Origin: an uncultured Ruminococcus sp.
GTDB taxonomy: Bacteria > Bacillota > Clostridia > Lachnospirales > Lachnospiraceae
Reading direction: 5' to 3'
Assembly: GCA_900544395.1 (NCBI GenBank)
Contig: UQVC01000001.1
Coordinates: forward strand, 147,749 to 211,748
Length of the DNA: 64,000 nt
In this document: positions 25,812 to 34,066 of the stretch, piece by piece
Position numbering within the stretch: the stretch's first letter is position 1
How the letters are laid out: every line of letters starts with the position of its first letter
Made by a program: the position numbers and the translations under genes
The notes under the pieces: model-generated
Seen by the model: only the letters and a program-made list of their open reading frames with translations
Database searches by the model: none
Told to the model about the DNA's origin: nothing

Positions 25812-25866
25812 TGAAAAAGTCCCACCGGGTTGCGCATGAAAAATCAGAGGCGTGGTGGGTTCTGTT
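25812..25866 (-). ncRNA. Candidate AbiF-associated structured RNA
   Basis: Starting about 7 nt after the -10 box, the transcript would read ACAGAACCCACC...GGTGGGACTTTTT. The stem is CCCACC (25854-25859) with GGTGGG (25821-25826), the loop is about 27 nt with GCGCAACCC, and a U-run follows at 25814-25818. It ends 15 nt before the abi start codon, so it can act as a separate short RNA or a leader. An abiF RNA motif upstream of such genes has been described; whether this is a member is unchecked. Confidence 0.55.
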
Positions 25867-25872
25867 ATTATC

Positions 25873-25900
25873 ATTATACAGCTTTTATTGCAGCTGTCAA
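25873..25900 (-). promoter_or_regulatory. Consensus promoter of the Abi locus
   Basis: Perfect TTGACA (25895-25900) and TATAAT (25873-25878) with 16 bp. The spacer and its edges contain ACAGCT/AGCTGT (25878-25897), a possible operator. Confidence 0.85.
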
Positions 25901-25975
25901 GATTCCTTTTTCAAAAAAAGAATACGAACTTCCCCCATTTCTTGCATGGACACTTTCAGATCGTTATACTTTCTT

Positions 25976-26590
25976 CTACATCTGAAGCAGCTTCTGCGCC
26001 TTGCTTTTGATCCTCTGCAACGCATTGTCCACTGCTTTTGGACTTTTTCCAAGCAATTCTGCAATTTTCCGATAATCCGTCCCCATCAGATGGAGTTCCA
26101 ACACATGGTTCTCCAAAGTACTAAGCGTTTCTTTCAAACGTTCTGAAAAAATTTCTGTAAACTCTTTTCCAAAATACAACGCTTCGGGATTATTTTCTTC
26201 CTGTGGCTCAATGGTATCGATCAAAGGGACTTTTTTTCCTTCTTCCACAGACTCTTCATACAAAGATATATAAGAATTCAGAGGAAGATGTTTCTTCCTC
26301 TGAGATGCTTCGATCGCACTGTACATTTGTCTGGAGACACATAGTTCCGCAAAGCTTGCAAAAGAGGTTCCCTGCTCTTTATCATAATCGCGGACAGCTT
26401 TGAACAGCCCGATCATGCCTTCCTGGATCAGATCTTCATTCTCCCCGCCCAACAGGAACATGGCTCTGGCTTTTTTACGAACCATTGGTTTGTACTTATC
26501 CATGATAAAGTCTGTGATGGCAGAGTCTCCGCCTCGCAGCTCTTCTATCAGCGTTTCATCTGTCAGCCTTTCATATCGGTTTCTCTGCAT
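25976..26590 (-). CDS. sigH: Sporulation sigma factor SigH (sigma-30)
   Basis: 204 residues. Region 2 (DYDKEQGTSFASFAELCVSRQMYSAIEAS), preceded by GGENEDLIQEGMIGLFKAVR, and region 4 (HLMGTDYRKIAELLGKSPKAVDNALQRIKSKAQ) match sigma-H. SigH drives the switch to stationary phase and early sporulation. The gene lies 40 bp after rlmB and 16 bp before a short A+T-rich gap leading to the Abi locus. In Clostridia rlmB-sigH adjacency is common, so it is probably the last gene of the cysE operon, perhaps with an additional promoter. Confidence 0.95.
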   Translation of the reverse strand: MQRNRYERLTDETLIEELRGGDSAITDFIMDKYKPMVRKKARAMFLLGGENEDLIQEGMIGLFKAVRDYDKEQGTSFASFAELCVSRQMYSAIEASQRKKHLPLNSYISLYEESVEEGKKVPLIDTIEPQEENNPEALYFGKEFTEIFSERLKETLSTLENHVLELHLMGTDYRKIAELLGKSPKAVDNALQRIKSKAQKLLQM

Positions 26591-26630
26591 CTTCGCTCCC
26601 CCTCTTCTCCTGGTCTTTTTTATGCTGTTC

Positions 26631-27398
26631 TTACATCATTCTCTGCCGCACGATCTCGTAAGCCAGTACACCTGCTGCGACAGATGCATTCAGAGAATCG
26701 ATTTCTCCTTTCATCGGGATGCTGGCAACAAAATCACACTTTTCTTTCACCAGACGTCCGACCCCTTCTCCTTCATTTCCGATCACCAGACCGATCGGTC
26801 CTTTCAGATTCAGACGATACATGGATTCTCCGCCCATATCTGCACATACAAACCAGAGCCCTTTTTCCTTCAGCTCTTCCATGGTTTTCGCCAGATTGGT
26901 CACTTTTGCCACCGGTGTATAATTTAATGCTCCTGCCGAAGTCTTTGCCACCGTAGCTGTCAGCCCTACGGCTCTTCTCTTGGGAATAATCACCCCATGT
27001 GCTCCAGCCAGATTGGCAGTTCGGATGATTGCTCCCAGATTATGGGGATCCTCAATATTGTCCAAAAGGATCAAAAACGGATCTTCGCCCCGCTCCTTTG
27101 CCAATGCCAGCATATCTTCCACTTCCGAATATTCGTACGCAGCCGCATAAGCGATGACACCCTGATGCTTTCCGGTTACGGAGATCTGGGCCAGCCGCTC
27201 CTTTCCGACAAAATTAAGGATCGTATCGTGCTTTTTTGCCTCTCTTACAATGGTACGTATTGGTCCGTCCTGGCAGCCGTCCAGCACAAACACTTTGTCG
27301 ATCGGCTTCCCGGAACGGAATGCTTCCAGCACTGCATTTCTCCCCTCGATCACAAGGGTGTGCTCTGTGTTATCAAATTCTTTTTTATTTTCCTGCAT
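26631..27398 (-). CDS. rlmB: 23S rRNA (guanosine-2'-O-)-methyltransferase RlmB
   Basis: 255 residues: an N-terminal substrate-binding domain (VIEGRNAVLEAFRSGKPIDKVF) and a SPOUT methyltransferase fold with LLDNIEDPHNLGAIIRTAN, VIGNEGEGVGRLVKEKCD and MKGEIDSLNASVAAGVLAYE (the S-L-N-A-S-V motif). It methylates a guanosine in the 23S rRNA peptidyl-transferase region. The start overlaps the end of mrnC by 14 bp, so translation is coupled. Confidence 0.95.
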   Translation of the reverse strand: MQENKKEFDNTEHTLVIEGRNAVLEAFRSGKPIDKVFVLDGCQDGPIRTIVREAKKHDTILNFVGKERLAQISVTGKHQGVIAYAAAYEYSEVEDMLALAKERGEDPFLILLDNIEDPHNLGAIIRTANLAGAHGVIIPKRRAVGLTATVAKTSAGALNYTPVAKVTNLAKTMEELKEKGLWFVCADMGGESMYRLNLKGPIGLVIGNEGEGVGRLVKEKCDFVASIPMKGEIDSLNASVAAGVLAYEIVRQRMM

Positions 27399-27852
27399 CT
27401 TCTTCTCCCTGATTTTCTTCCAGACTGTTCAGTCCGATTTTGATAAGCGTCAGTAATCTCTCATATTGTCTGTTCAGATATAAATATCCGATCAGCGCCT
27501 CAAATCCCGTAGCTCTGCGGTAATCCGTAATGGACTGGTTTTTAGCCGGGGATATGGACTTGGCATTTCGTCCTCTTTTATAAATACCATGCTCTTCTTC
27601 CGTCAGACATTCCTGCATGGCACGCATCATATAGGATTGAGCCGAAGCCTGTACATATCTGCTGGTCTCTTTGTGCAGTTTCTGTACCTGTCTGTTTCCC
27701 TCGTTGATGACCATACTTTTGATGATCAGATCGTATACACAATCCCCGATGTAAGCCAGTACAAGCGGAGAATATGCAGATGCTTCCACTTCTTTTAACT
27801 CCAGCATCTCTTCCATCAGATCCTGAAATTCAAAATTTACGCTCTTTTCCAT
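27385..27852 (-). CDS. mrnC: Mini-ribonuclease III
   Basis: 155 residues: a single RNase III catalytic domain and no dsRNA-binding domain. AYIGDCVYDL holds Asp37, GFEALIGYLYL holds Glu118, and RGRNAKSISPAKNQS is family-specific. It trims 23S rRNA ends. It overlaps cysS by 16 bp and rlmB by 14 bp, giving a tightly coupled operon in the order seen in Bacillus. Confidence 0.96.
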   Translation of the reverse strand: MEKSVNFEFQDLMEEMLELKEVEASAYSPLVLAYIGDCVYDLIIKSMVINEGNRQVQKLHKETSRYVQASAQSYMMRAMQECLTEEEHGIYKRGRNAKSISPAKNQSITDYRRATGFEALIGYLYLNRQYERLLTLIKIGLNSLEENQGEEDAGK

Positions 27853-29243
27853 TTTACCCCTTCTCTTGTATCTTCCAGAATAATTCCTTTTGCAAGCAGT
27901 TCATCACGAATTTCATCTGCTCTTGCAAAATTCCGTTCTTTTCTTGCTGCCTGACGCTCTGCGATCAAAGCCTCAATATCATCCGCCAGCATTTCCTGCT
28001 CTTTTTCCACAATGATCCCAAGTACATTGGTCAAGGTAACCAGACGTTCCAGCAGGCTTTCCAGATATGCTCTGGAGCTGTCACCATCCGTGCTGGTGTT
28101 GATAAACTTCACCAGATCAAAGACAGCCGCAATGGCATCTGCTGTATTGAAGTCGTCATCCATAGCTTTTTCAAATTTTTCTGTAAATTCCCGGCTTTTT
28201 GTGATCTTTGTCTGCTCCTCTTCTGTCATGACATCTGACTTTGCCCCATCCAGAAGGAATTTCAGATGCTCTGCTGCCGTCACGATACGATCCAGACCAT
28301 TTTTTGCCGCTTCCATCAGTTCTGCACTGAAATTCAAAGGGCTTCGATAGTGAGCACTCAGCATAAAGAAACGCAGTACCTGCAGATCGTATTTTTCTCC
28401 AATCTCCCGCACGGTAAAGAAGTTGCCGAGAGACTTGGACATCTTACGGTTGTCAATGTTCAGAAATCCGTTGTGCAGCCAGTATTTAGAAAATTCTTTT
28501 CCGTTGGCAGCTTCACTCTGTGCAATCTCATTTTCATGATGCGGGAAGATCAAATCCTCTCCGCCGGCATGGATATCAATCTGTTCGCCCAGATATTTTT
28601 TAGACATTTCCGAGCACTCAATATGCCATCCCGGACGTCCTTCACTCCATGGCGACTCCCATGCAGGCTCTCCTTCTTTCTTTGGTTTCCAGAGTACAAA
28701 GTCCAGAGAATCTTCTTTTTCATCTTCTCCTGTCACAAGGAGAGAACGTCCGCCGGACTGCAGGTCATCCAGATTTTTATGGGAAAGTTTTCCGTATCCT
28801 TCAAATTTTCTGGTGCGGTAATACACCGTTCCATTTTTTTCATAGGCATACCCTTTGTCAATCAGAGTCTGGATCATGTCGATCATCCCGCCGATTTCTT
28901 CTGTCGCCAGCGGATTTTTCGTCGCTGGTTTGACATTCATGCCTTCCATATCTTTTTTGCATTCTTCGATGTAACGTTTAGAGATTTCTTCTGCTGTCAC
29001 ACCTTCTTCATTGGCTTTTTTGATGATTTTGTCATCGACATCTGTGAAGTTGGACACAAAATTCACATCATAGCCTTTGTACTCAAAATATCTTCTGACT
29101 GTATCAAACACGATCATCGGTCTTGCATTTCCGATGTGGATGAAATTGTAAACGGTCGGTCCGCAGACATACATCTTGACCTTTCCTTCCTCCAGCGGAA
29201 CGAATTCTTCCTTTGTTTTTGACATGGTATTATATAACTTCAT
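27837..29243 (-). CDS. cysS: Cysteinyl-tRNA synthetase
   Basis: 468 residues. HIGNARP (HIGH motif, near 36) and KMSKSLGN are present. Zinc-site residues are Cys27 (VCGPTV), the GWHIECSEM cysteine and HHENEIAQSEA. It charges tRNA-Cys. It overlaps cysE upstream and mrnC downstream, all under the cysteine T-box, so production follows uncharged tRNA-Cys. Confidence 0.97.
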   Translation of the reverse strand: MKLYNTMSKTKEEFVPLEEGKVKMYVCGPTVYNFIHIGNARPMIVFDTVRRYFEYKGYDVNFVSNFTDVDDKIIKKANEEGVTAEEISKRYIEECKKDMEGMNVKPATKNPLATEEIGGMIDMIQTLIDKGYAYEKNGTVYYRTRKFEGYGKLSHKNLDDLQSGGRSLLVTGEDEKEDSLDFVLWKPKKEGEPAWESPWSEGRPGWHIECSEMSKKYLGEQIDIHAGGEDLIFPHHENEIAQSEAANGKEFSKYWLHNGFLNIDNRKMSKSLGNFFTVREIGEKYDLQVLRFFMLSAHYRSPLNFSAELMEAAKNGLDRIVTAAEHLKFLLDGAKSDVMTEEEQTKITKSREFTEKFEKAMDDDFNTADAIAAVFDLVKFINTSTDGDSSRAYLESLLERLVTLTNVLGIIVEKEQEMLADDIEALIAERQAARKERNFARADEIRDELLAKGIILEDTREGVKWKRA

Positions 29244-29937
29244 CTTTTTTCTCCTCTCCTGATTGTTCTGTTTTGCATGGTTTCATACACCTCATGTTCT
29301 GCACCATCTCTGTCAGCTGACTGTGCAGCTCCCGGCTTTCTTTTTGAAGGCTGCGGATATCGGCAAGCATCGGATCCGGCAGATGCACCTGATCCATCTC
29401 ACTTCGCGGTACTTTTTTATCATCCCGTTTTACGATCCGCCCGGGAACGCCCACTACCGTACAGTTCGGAGGCACTTCCTCCAGTACGACCGAACCTGCC
29501 CCGATCTTTGAATTTTCCCCAATGGTAAACGAACCTAAGATTTTCGCGCCTGCGCTGACCATCACATTGTCTTCCAGCGTCGGATGCCGTTTACCCTGTT
29601 CTTTCCCCGTACCGCCAAGGGTCACCCCCTGATACAGAGTCACATTGTCTCCGATGATCGTCGTCTCACCGATGATCACCCCGCTTCCATGATCGATAAA
29701 CAACCCTTTCCCGATCTGTGCCCCCGGATGGATCTCGATCCCGGTCTTTCTGGCTGCTCTCTGAGAGATCCATCTTGCCAGAAAATAATGCTTCTTTTCA
29801 TATAATTTATGTGCCACCCGGTATCGAAGGATCACTTTAAAACTGGGATATAACAATACTTCCATGTTTGATTTGATCGCCGGATCCCTCTCTTTGATGA
29901 CCTGGATCTCTTCCCGGATATACGACAGCATTCCCAT
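29230..29937 (-). CDS. cysE: Serine O-acetyltransferase
   Basis: 235 residues. Left-handed beta-helix hexapeptide repeats run from about residue 65 (IEIHPGAQIGKGLFIDHGSG, then VIIGETTIIGDNVTLYQGVTLGG) to VVGVPGRIVKR near 165, followed by a variable helical tail. It makes O-acetylserine for cysteine synthesis, the substrate of the CysK at 49-50 kb. First gene of the T-box operon; ATG 29937 follows GGAGGGTGGCAT. The 14-bp overlap with cysS shows coupling of cysteine supply to its charging. Confidence 0.95.
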   Translation of the reverse strand: MGMLSYIREEIQVIKERDPAIKSNMEVLLYPSFKVILRYRVAHKLYEKKHYFLARWISQRAARKTGIEIHPGAQIGKGLFIDHGSGVIIGETTIIGDNVTLYQGVTLGGTGKEQGKRHPTLEDNVMVSAGAKILGSFTIGENSKIGAGSVVLEEVPPNCTVVGVPGRIVKRDDKKVPRSEMDQVHLPDPMLADIRSLQKESRELHSQLTEMVQNMRCMKPCKTEQSGEEKKDEVI

Positions 29938-29975
29938 ATGCCACCCTCCTGACTCTTACTTCAAATACTGAAAGG

Positions 29976-30244
29976 AACAAAAAACTCCGTCTCTGTACTA
30001 GAGACGAAGTTTTTCCGCGGTTCCACTCTATTAAAAGAATCTGATTCTTTCACTCCTTGCATGTAACGTATGCGATACGTACCCTGCTACTGATACTTCC
30101 TATTGGATGTTCACAGGATCGGCTCCCGAATGCACTTCTCCAGCTACTTTCCCGGGACTGCTTTCAGCCAATGACAATCCCTCTCTGTGAGCGTATGACC
30201 AGATACTCTTTCCGTTCCAAGCCTTTGCTTTATTTCTCAATACA
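29976..30244 (-). promoter_or_regulatory. Cysteine T-box leader of the cysE operon
   Basis: The core AGAGTGGAACCGCGG is at 30015-30029, followed by the terminator hairpin ACTTCGTCTCT/AGAGACGGAGT and TTTTTTG (about 29978-30014). In stem I, GAAGTGCATTC puts the Cys codon TGC at 30132-30134. It reads uncharged tRNA-Cys. Confidence 0.93.
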
Positions 30245-30250
30245 GATTAT

Positions 30251-30279
30251 ATCTTATGCAAATTTTTCTGTTTTGTCAA
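30251..30279 (-). promoter_or_regulatory. cysE operon promoter
   Basis: TTGACA (30274-30279), 17 bp, TAAGAT (30251-30256); a TATAAT also overlaps downstream. Confidence 0.75.
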
Positions 30280-30285
30280 CTTCTT

Positions 30286-31413
30286 TCACACAATCTCATT
30301 GAAGAATACCGGAGCAAGAGGCTTAATCTTCTCAAACTGACGGATCAGTTCCTCACTGACCGAAACGCCCTCGTCTGCCCGGACCTCCTCCATACTTCGA
30401 TACCCAAACAACACTTCTGTCAGGGAAGCGATGGAAAGGACTCCCTGAGAGTCTTCTGTCTCTGTCACCTGTATGCTTCCGTCTTCCCTGCTGCACAGAC
30501 TCCAGATCCGGCTGTTTCCTGTCAAAATGGGATCAATCACAGCAAAAGAGCAGCATACTTCTTCTCCCTCTTTCACCCAGAGTGCTGACAACAGCGTTTC
30601 CAGATGCAAAATCCGGATCATGATCATCGGCTTTTTCTCTGCTGACCCGGCGTATGGCCTTAACGCTTCGGGACATGCCAGCACTTTTACAGGCCCATCA
30701 CTCAGATTGGATAAGGATGCCAAAAATGCGCGTTCGTATCCGGGAAGTATCAGTGGTTCCAATACTTCACAGGTGCCCTCTTTTGCATAACAGTAAATTC
30801 CTGTCAGCTTTCCGTCTTGTTTCAGCATCCGGATTCCTCCGTTTTCACTTTGCTGCTCCAATACGCGAGTCTGATAATAATGCGGATCCCTTTTTACATA
30901 CACCTGCATCTCTTTTCCCAGCAGTTCTCTGGCAAATTCTGCCAGTTCCTCCGCCTGAAACATGGTCGCATCAGTCTCTTCTGCTGATCCTGACACCGTT
31001 TTCGCCTCAAATACAGCCTGCAGCTGCTGATAGACATACCGAAAATCATAAGGAGTGTAAATTGCCTCTGCTGCCGGCATCAAAAATGTAAAAGGCTGCT
31101 TTTTTCCATACATCTCCTGCATGGTTCTGTGCAGAAGACGCCCCATATATCCCCTGCCCCGATATTCCTTTCTTGTGGCAACTGCGATGATATAATTGCA
31201 GGAAAACTCTCTGCCTGCCACTTGAACCGGATATGGATTCAACTGGAGCATGGACTGGATCTCCCCATCTTCTTCCACAACCCAGATCTCATTTTCTCTG
31301 GTCTTAATAAAATAGTAGTAATCTAAAAATGCTTTCGTATCTTCTGAAAATACTTCTTCCCACAACGCTCTTGTCTTTGCGTGTTCTTTCTCTTCCAGTC
31401 TGCGAAGTTCCAT
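30286..31413 (-). CDS. GNAT-family N-acetyltransferase (Eis-like)
   Basis: 375 residues. The N-terminal GNAT fold has the acetyl-CoA loop RKEYRGRGYMGRLLHRTM (near 78-95). A second domain follows, and the C-terminus (KPLAPVFFNEIV) is typical of Eis/YitI-like enzymes with an SCP2-like tail. The acceptor is unknown. It starts 14 bp after ispF and is probably cotranscribed. Confidence 0.82.
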   Translation of the reverse strand: MELRRLEEKEHAKTRALWEEVFSEDTKAFLDYYYFIKTRENEIWVVEEDGEIQSMLQLNPYPVQVAGREFSCNYIIAVATRKEYRGRGYMGRLLHRTMQEMYGKKQPFTFLMPAAEAIYTPYDFRYVYQQLQAVFEAKTVSGSAEETDATMFQAEELAEFARELLGKEMQVYVKRDPHYYQTRVLEQQSENGGIRMLKQDGKLTGIYCYAKEGTCEVLEPLILPGYERAFLASLSNLSDGPVKVLACPEALRPYAGSAEKKPMIMIRILHLETLLSALWVKEGEEVCCSFAVIDPILTGNSRIWSLCSREDGSIQVTETEDSQGVLSIASLTEVLFGYRSMEEVRADEGVSVSEELIRQFEKIKPLAPVFFNEIV

Positions 31414-31427
31414 GGTTTCTCTCCTGT

Positions 31428-31973
31428 CTACGCTCTTTTACATCCGCCGCAGCCTGCACACCCATCTTCCTGGTCTGTGACATCCACACTGCTGTAATTC
31501 AGCACTTTTTCCAGCATACAGACTGCCTGGGAAGAAATACCTTCTCCGTTTCCGGTGAATCCAAGTCCTTCCTCCGTGGTCGCCTTGACATTGATCTGAT
31601 CCAGATCCACCTGCAGGGCTGCTGCGATATTTTCCCTCATGCGATCAATATAAGGACGCATTTTCGGCTTCTGTGCAATGATCGTTGCATCAATATTTTC
31701 AATCACAAACCGATGCTCTTCCAACAGTCCCGCAACATGCTCCAGCAGTTTGAGGCTGGAAATTCCTTTGTATGCAGGGTCCGTATCTGGAAAATGCTTC
31801 CCGATATCTCCAAGCGCAGCCGCTCCCAACAGCGCATCCATGATGGCATGGAGCAGAACATCCGCATCTGAATGTCCAAGCAGTCCCTTTTCATATGGAA
31901 TCTCCACACCGCCAAGGATCAGCTTTCTTCCTTCCACTAATTTATGCACATCGTATCCCATTCCAATTCTCAT
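31428..31973 (-). CDS. ispF: 2-C-methyl-D-erythritol 2,4-cyclodiphosphate synthase with Cys-rich tail
   Basis: 181 residues. The first 157 or so are the IspF core: GMGYDVHKLVEGRKLILGG (Asp and His metal ligands), HSDADVLLHAIMDALLGA, KATTEEGLGFTGNGEGI. It forms the cyclic diphosphate in the MEP isoprenoid pathway; ispG is at 57.7 kb. The C-terminus is longer than usual by about 20 residues and ends DGCAGCGGCKRA. The ribosome-binding site GGGAG lies 8 nt before the start. It is the middle gene of a small operon (membrane protein-ispF-GNAT). Confidence 0.95.
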   Translation of the reverse strand: MRIGMGYDVHKLVEGRKLILGGVEIPYEKGLLGHSDADVLLHAIMDALLGAAALGDIGKHFPDTDPAYKGISSLKLLEHVAGLLEEHRFVIENIDATIIAQKPKMRPYIDRMRENIAAALQVDLDQINVKATTEEGLGFTGNGEGISSQAVCMLEKVLNYSSVDVTDQEDGCAGCGGCKRA

Positions 31974-32012
31974 CGCTTCTGCTCCCTTCTTGATTCTGGC
32001 TGACGTTTCCTT

Positions 32013-32381
32013 TTACTCAGCATTTGATGCTTCTTCCTCTTTTGACAAACTCTCTTCCTTTTGCTCTTCTTCTGTCACATCCTGCTTCAGCTGGATATCC
32101 GGAATGTCTCTGTGTGTTTCCTGCGGCTCTGCTTCCAGTTCATCCTGCTCTGCGATCTGAAGATCCTCCTCGGACGCATCTCCTTTTCCCATCTTCCAGA
32201 CATTTCGGATGGCAGCGCCCGCATACGCTACTCCCACTCCAATAAACAGAACCGCCGCACACATCATCAGCGCCAGATTTGTGGGCTGCTCCTTTGATAC
32301 TTGTGAAATGATCTGGATCCCCAGAAATGCCAGATACATTCCTGCCACGATCCGTAATACCATCCATGATTTTTTGTTCAT
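32013..32381 (-). CDS. Small membrane protein with acidic C-terminus
   Basis: 122 residues from ATG 32381 (AAGGAGGCAGAAG before it). Two membrane helices (about 6-26 and 37-58) are followed by an acidic, disordered tail full of Glu and Gln. No domain recognised. The stop lies 39 bp before ispF on the same strand, so it may be cotranscribed. Function unknown. Confidence 0.65.
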   Translation of the reverse strand: MNKKSWMVLRIVAGMYLAFLGIQIISQVSKEQPTNLALMMCAAVLFIGVGVAYAGAAIRNVWKMGKGDASEEDLQIAEQDELEAEPQETHRDIPDIQLKQDVTEEEQKEESLSKEEEASNAE

Positions 32382-32440
32382 CTTCTGCCTCCTTGTAAGC
32401 CGGATTTTTCGGCTCTTCTTTCTCATTTTCTGATTGTAAC

Positions 32441-32471
32441 AAAAAAGAAGCCCTCATTCAAGGACTTCTTT
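32441..32471 (-). terminator. Terminator after the tRNA pair (copy 1)
   Basis: Minus-strand GAAGTCC/GGGCTTC stem and TTTTTTG. Confidence 0.75.
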
Positions 32472-32476
32472 TCCAA

Positions 32477-32550
32477 TAGCGGAAACTGGATTTGAACCAG
32501 CGACACCACGGGTATGAACCGTGTGCTCTAGCCAACTGAGCTATTCCGCC
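32477..32550 (-). tRNA. tRNA-Met (CAT), copy 1
   Basis: 74-nt cloverleaf starting GGCGGAATAGCTCAG, anticodon loop TTCATAC (CAT), T-arm GCTGGTTCAAATCCAGT, discriminator A. It lacks the C1:A72 mismatch of initiators, so it is the elongator type; a tRNA-Ile(CAT) needing lysidine cannot be fully excluded. Confidence 0.88.
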
Positions 32551-32565
32551 ATATTTCTAATGGTA

Positions 32566-32638
32566 TGGGGCCTACAGGGCTCGAACCTGTGACCCTCTGC
32601 TTGTAAGGCAGATGCTCTCCCAGCTGAGCTAAGACCCC
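32566..32638 (-). tRNA. tRNA-Val (TAC), copy 1
   Basis: 73 nt, acceptor GGGGTCT/AGGCCCC, anticodon loop CTTACAA (TAC), discriminator A. It lies 15 bp upstream of tRNA-Met in the same transcript. Confidence 0.95.
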
Positions 32639-32675
32639 ATATCCGTCGGCTGCGTTTCCCGCAACCGACTTCGTT

Positions 32676-32704
32676 AGTATACTATCTGACTCAAAAAATG
32701 TCAA
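32676..32704 (-). promoter_or_regulatory. tRNA operon promoter (copy 1)
   Basis: TTGACA (32699-32704), 17 bp, TATACT (32676-32681). Confidence 0.8.
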
Positions 32705-32757
32705 GCCTTTTTTCACATTTTTTGCAATTTTTCAAATTATTGCTACAAATGATGCAT

Positions 32758-33990
32758 TTATAATGCCCAGTTTCCATTTACAAATACTGGAATTTCTTTG
32801 CCATCCGCTGTAATTCCTGTAATTTTCATATCACTTGTCCCAATCATAAAGTCCACGTGATTGATGGAATGATTTCCGCCGATCTGATGCAGCTCTTCCT
32901 CACTCATCTTTTCTCCTCCCTGAACTGTCGTCGGATAGCACTCTCCAAATGCCAGATGACAGGACGCATTCTCATCAAACAGTGTATTGTAGAATAAAAT
33001 CCCCATCTCGGAAATCGGAGATGCATATGGAACCAGAGCTACTTCTCCAAGACTTTTCGAGCCTTCATCCGTATCTAAAAGCTGTTTCAGGGCATCATAT
33101 CCTTCTTTTGCCTCAAAATTGACCACTTTCCCTTCGCAGAATGTCAGACTAAAGTCTTTGATCAAATTCCCCCGATAACTGAGCGGACGGGAACTCACCA
33201 CCTTACCTTCTGCTTTTCTGTAATCCGGCATCGTGAACACTTCTTCTGTCGGCATATTCGCAATAAAACGCACTCCTGCTCCAGATTCTTCAGAACCGCC
33301 TTCCCAGATATGATCTTTTACAAGCCCTACTCGAAAATCCGTGCCCGCTTCATTTTCATAGTGCAATTCTGTAAACTGATATCGATTTAAGATCTCACAC
33401 TTTTCAGACAATAATGCATCATGATCTTTCCATGCCTGCACTGCATCTCCATCCTGGATCCGTACTGCACGGAAAATCGCTTCCCACAAACTTTCAACTG
33501 CTTCCTCCTGGGTCTTTTCCGGAAAGACCTGGCTAGCCCATTCTTTTCCCGGAACTGCTGCCACAACCCACTGCACCTGACTGGATACCATCCGTTTGTA
33601 ATACGGCTCCATGGCTTTGTCGTTGGCTTTTGCAGCTGCCATCTGTTTCTCCCTGTCAACGCCTTTGAATGCGTTTGGGTTTTCGGCTGTAATGGCAATA
33701 AAAGCCGCGCCATTCTCTGCATAGCTGTTCATGGAATCTGCACGCCACTTTGGAACCTCCTCAAACACTTCCATAGGCGCATATTCGTATCGAAGACGCG
33801 CCACCTCATCGTCCCCCCAGTGTACGATCACCTCTTTGGCTCCTGCCTCATATCCGGCTTTTACGATCATCCGGCCGAACTCCCAGCATTCTGCGGGACA
33901 ACGCAGCACCAATTCCTGCCCTTTTTGCACCGCTGCTCCATTTTCTACGATCAGTCTTGCATATTCCTGCTGTTTTCCCTGAAAATTCAT
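32758..33990 (-). CDS. M29-family aminopeptidase (AmpS-like)
   Basis: 410 residues. N-terminal MNFQGKQQEYARLIVENGAAVQ and the metal-binding C-terminal blocks EVALVPYASPISEMGILFYNT, HLAFGECYPTTVQGG and NHSINHVDFMIGTSDMKITG give the M29 metallo-aminopeptidase family. Cytoplasmic peptide turnover is likely. It lies between the two tRNA pairs; the antiporter gene lies 76 bp upstream on the same strand. The start follows AAAGGAGC by 14 nt, a long spacing. Confidence 0.9.
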   Translation of the reverse strand: MNFQGKQQEYARLIVENGAAVQKGQELVLRCPAECWEFGRMIVKAGYEAGAKEVIVHWGDDEVARLRYEYAPMEVFEEVPKWRADSMNSYAENGAAFIAITAENPNAFKGVDREKQMAAAKANDKAMEPYYKRMVSSQVQWVVAAVPGKEWASQVFPEKTQEEAVESLWEAIFRAVRIQDGDAVQAWKDHDALLSEKCEILNRYQFTELHYENEAGTDFRVGLVKDHIWEGGSEESGAGVRFIANMPTEEVFTMPDYRKAEGKVVSSRPLSYRGNLIKDFSLTFCEGKVVNFEAKEGYDALKQLLDTDEGSKSLGEVALVPYASPISEMGILFYNTLFDENASCHLAFGECYPTTVQGGEKMSEEELHQIGGNHSINHVDFMIGTSDMKITGITADGKEIPVFVNGNWAL

Positions 33991-34066
33991 CTCTATTTGA
34001 CACGCTCCTTTTTGTAAGTATTCATTTTCTCTCCTAGTATAGCAGTTTTCCCGCTAAAAATATACC

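Larger units (their letters stand above)
32477..32642. repeat. 166-bp direct repeat of the tRNA pair, copy 1 (copy 2 at 35318-35483)
   Basis: Both tRNAs, their spacer and 4 bp after the Val acceptor are identical in both copies. Identity stops abruptly at each end, while promoters and terminators differ. Confidence 0.95.
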
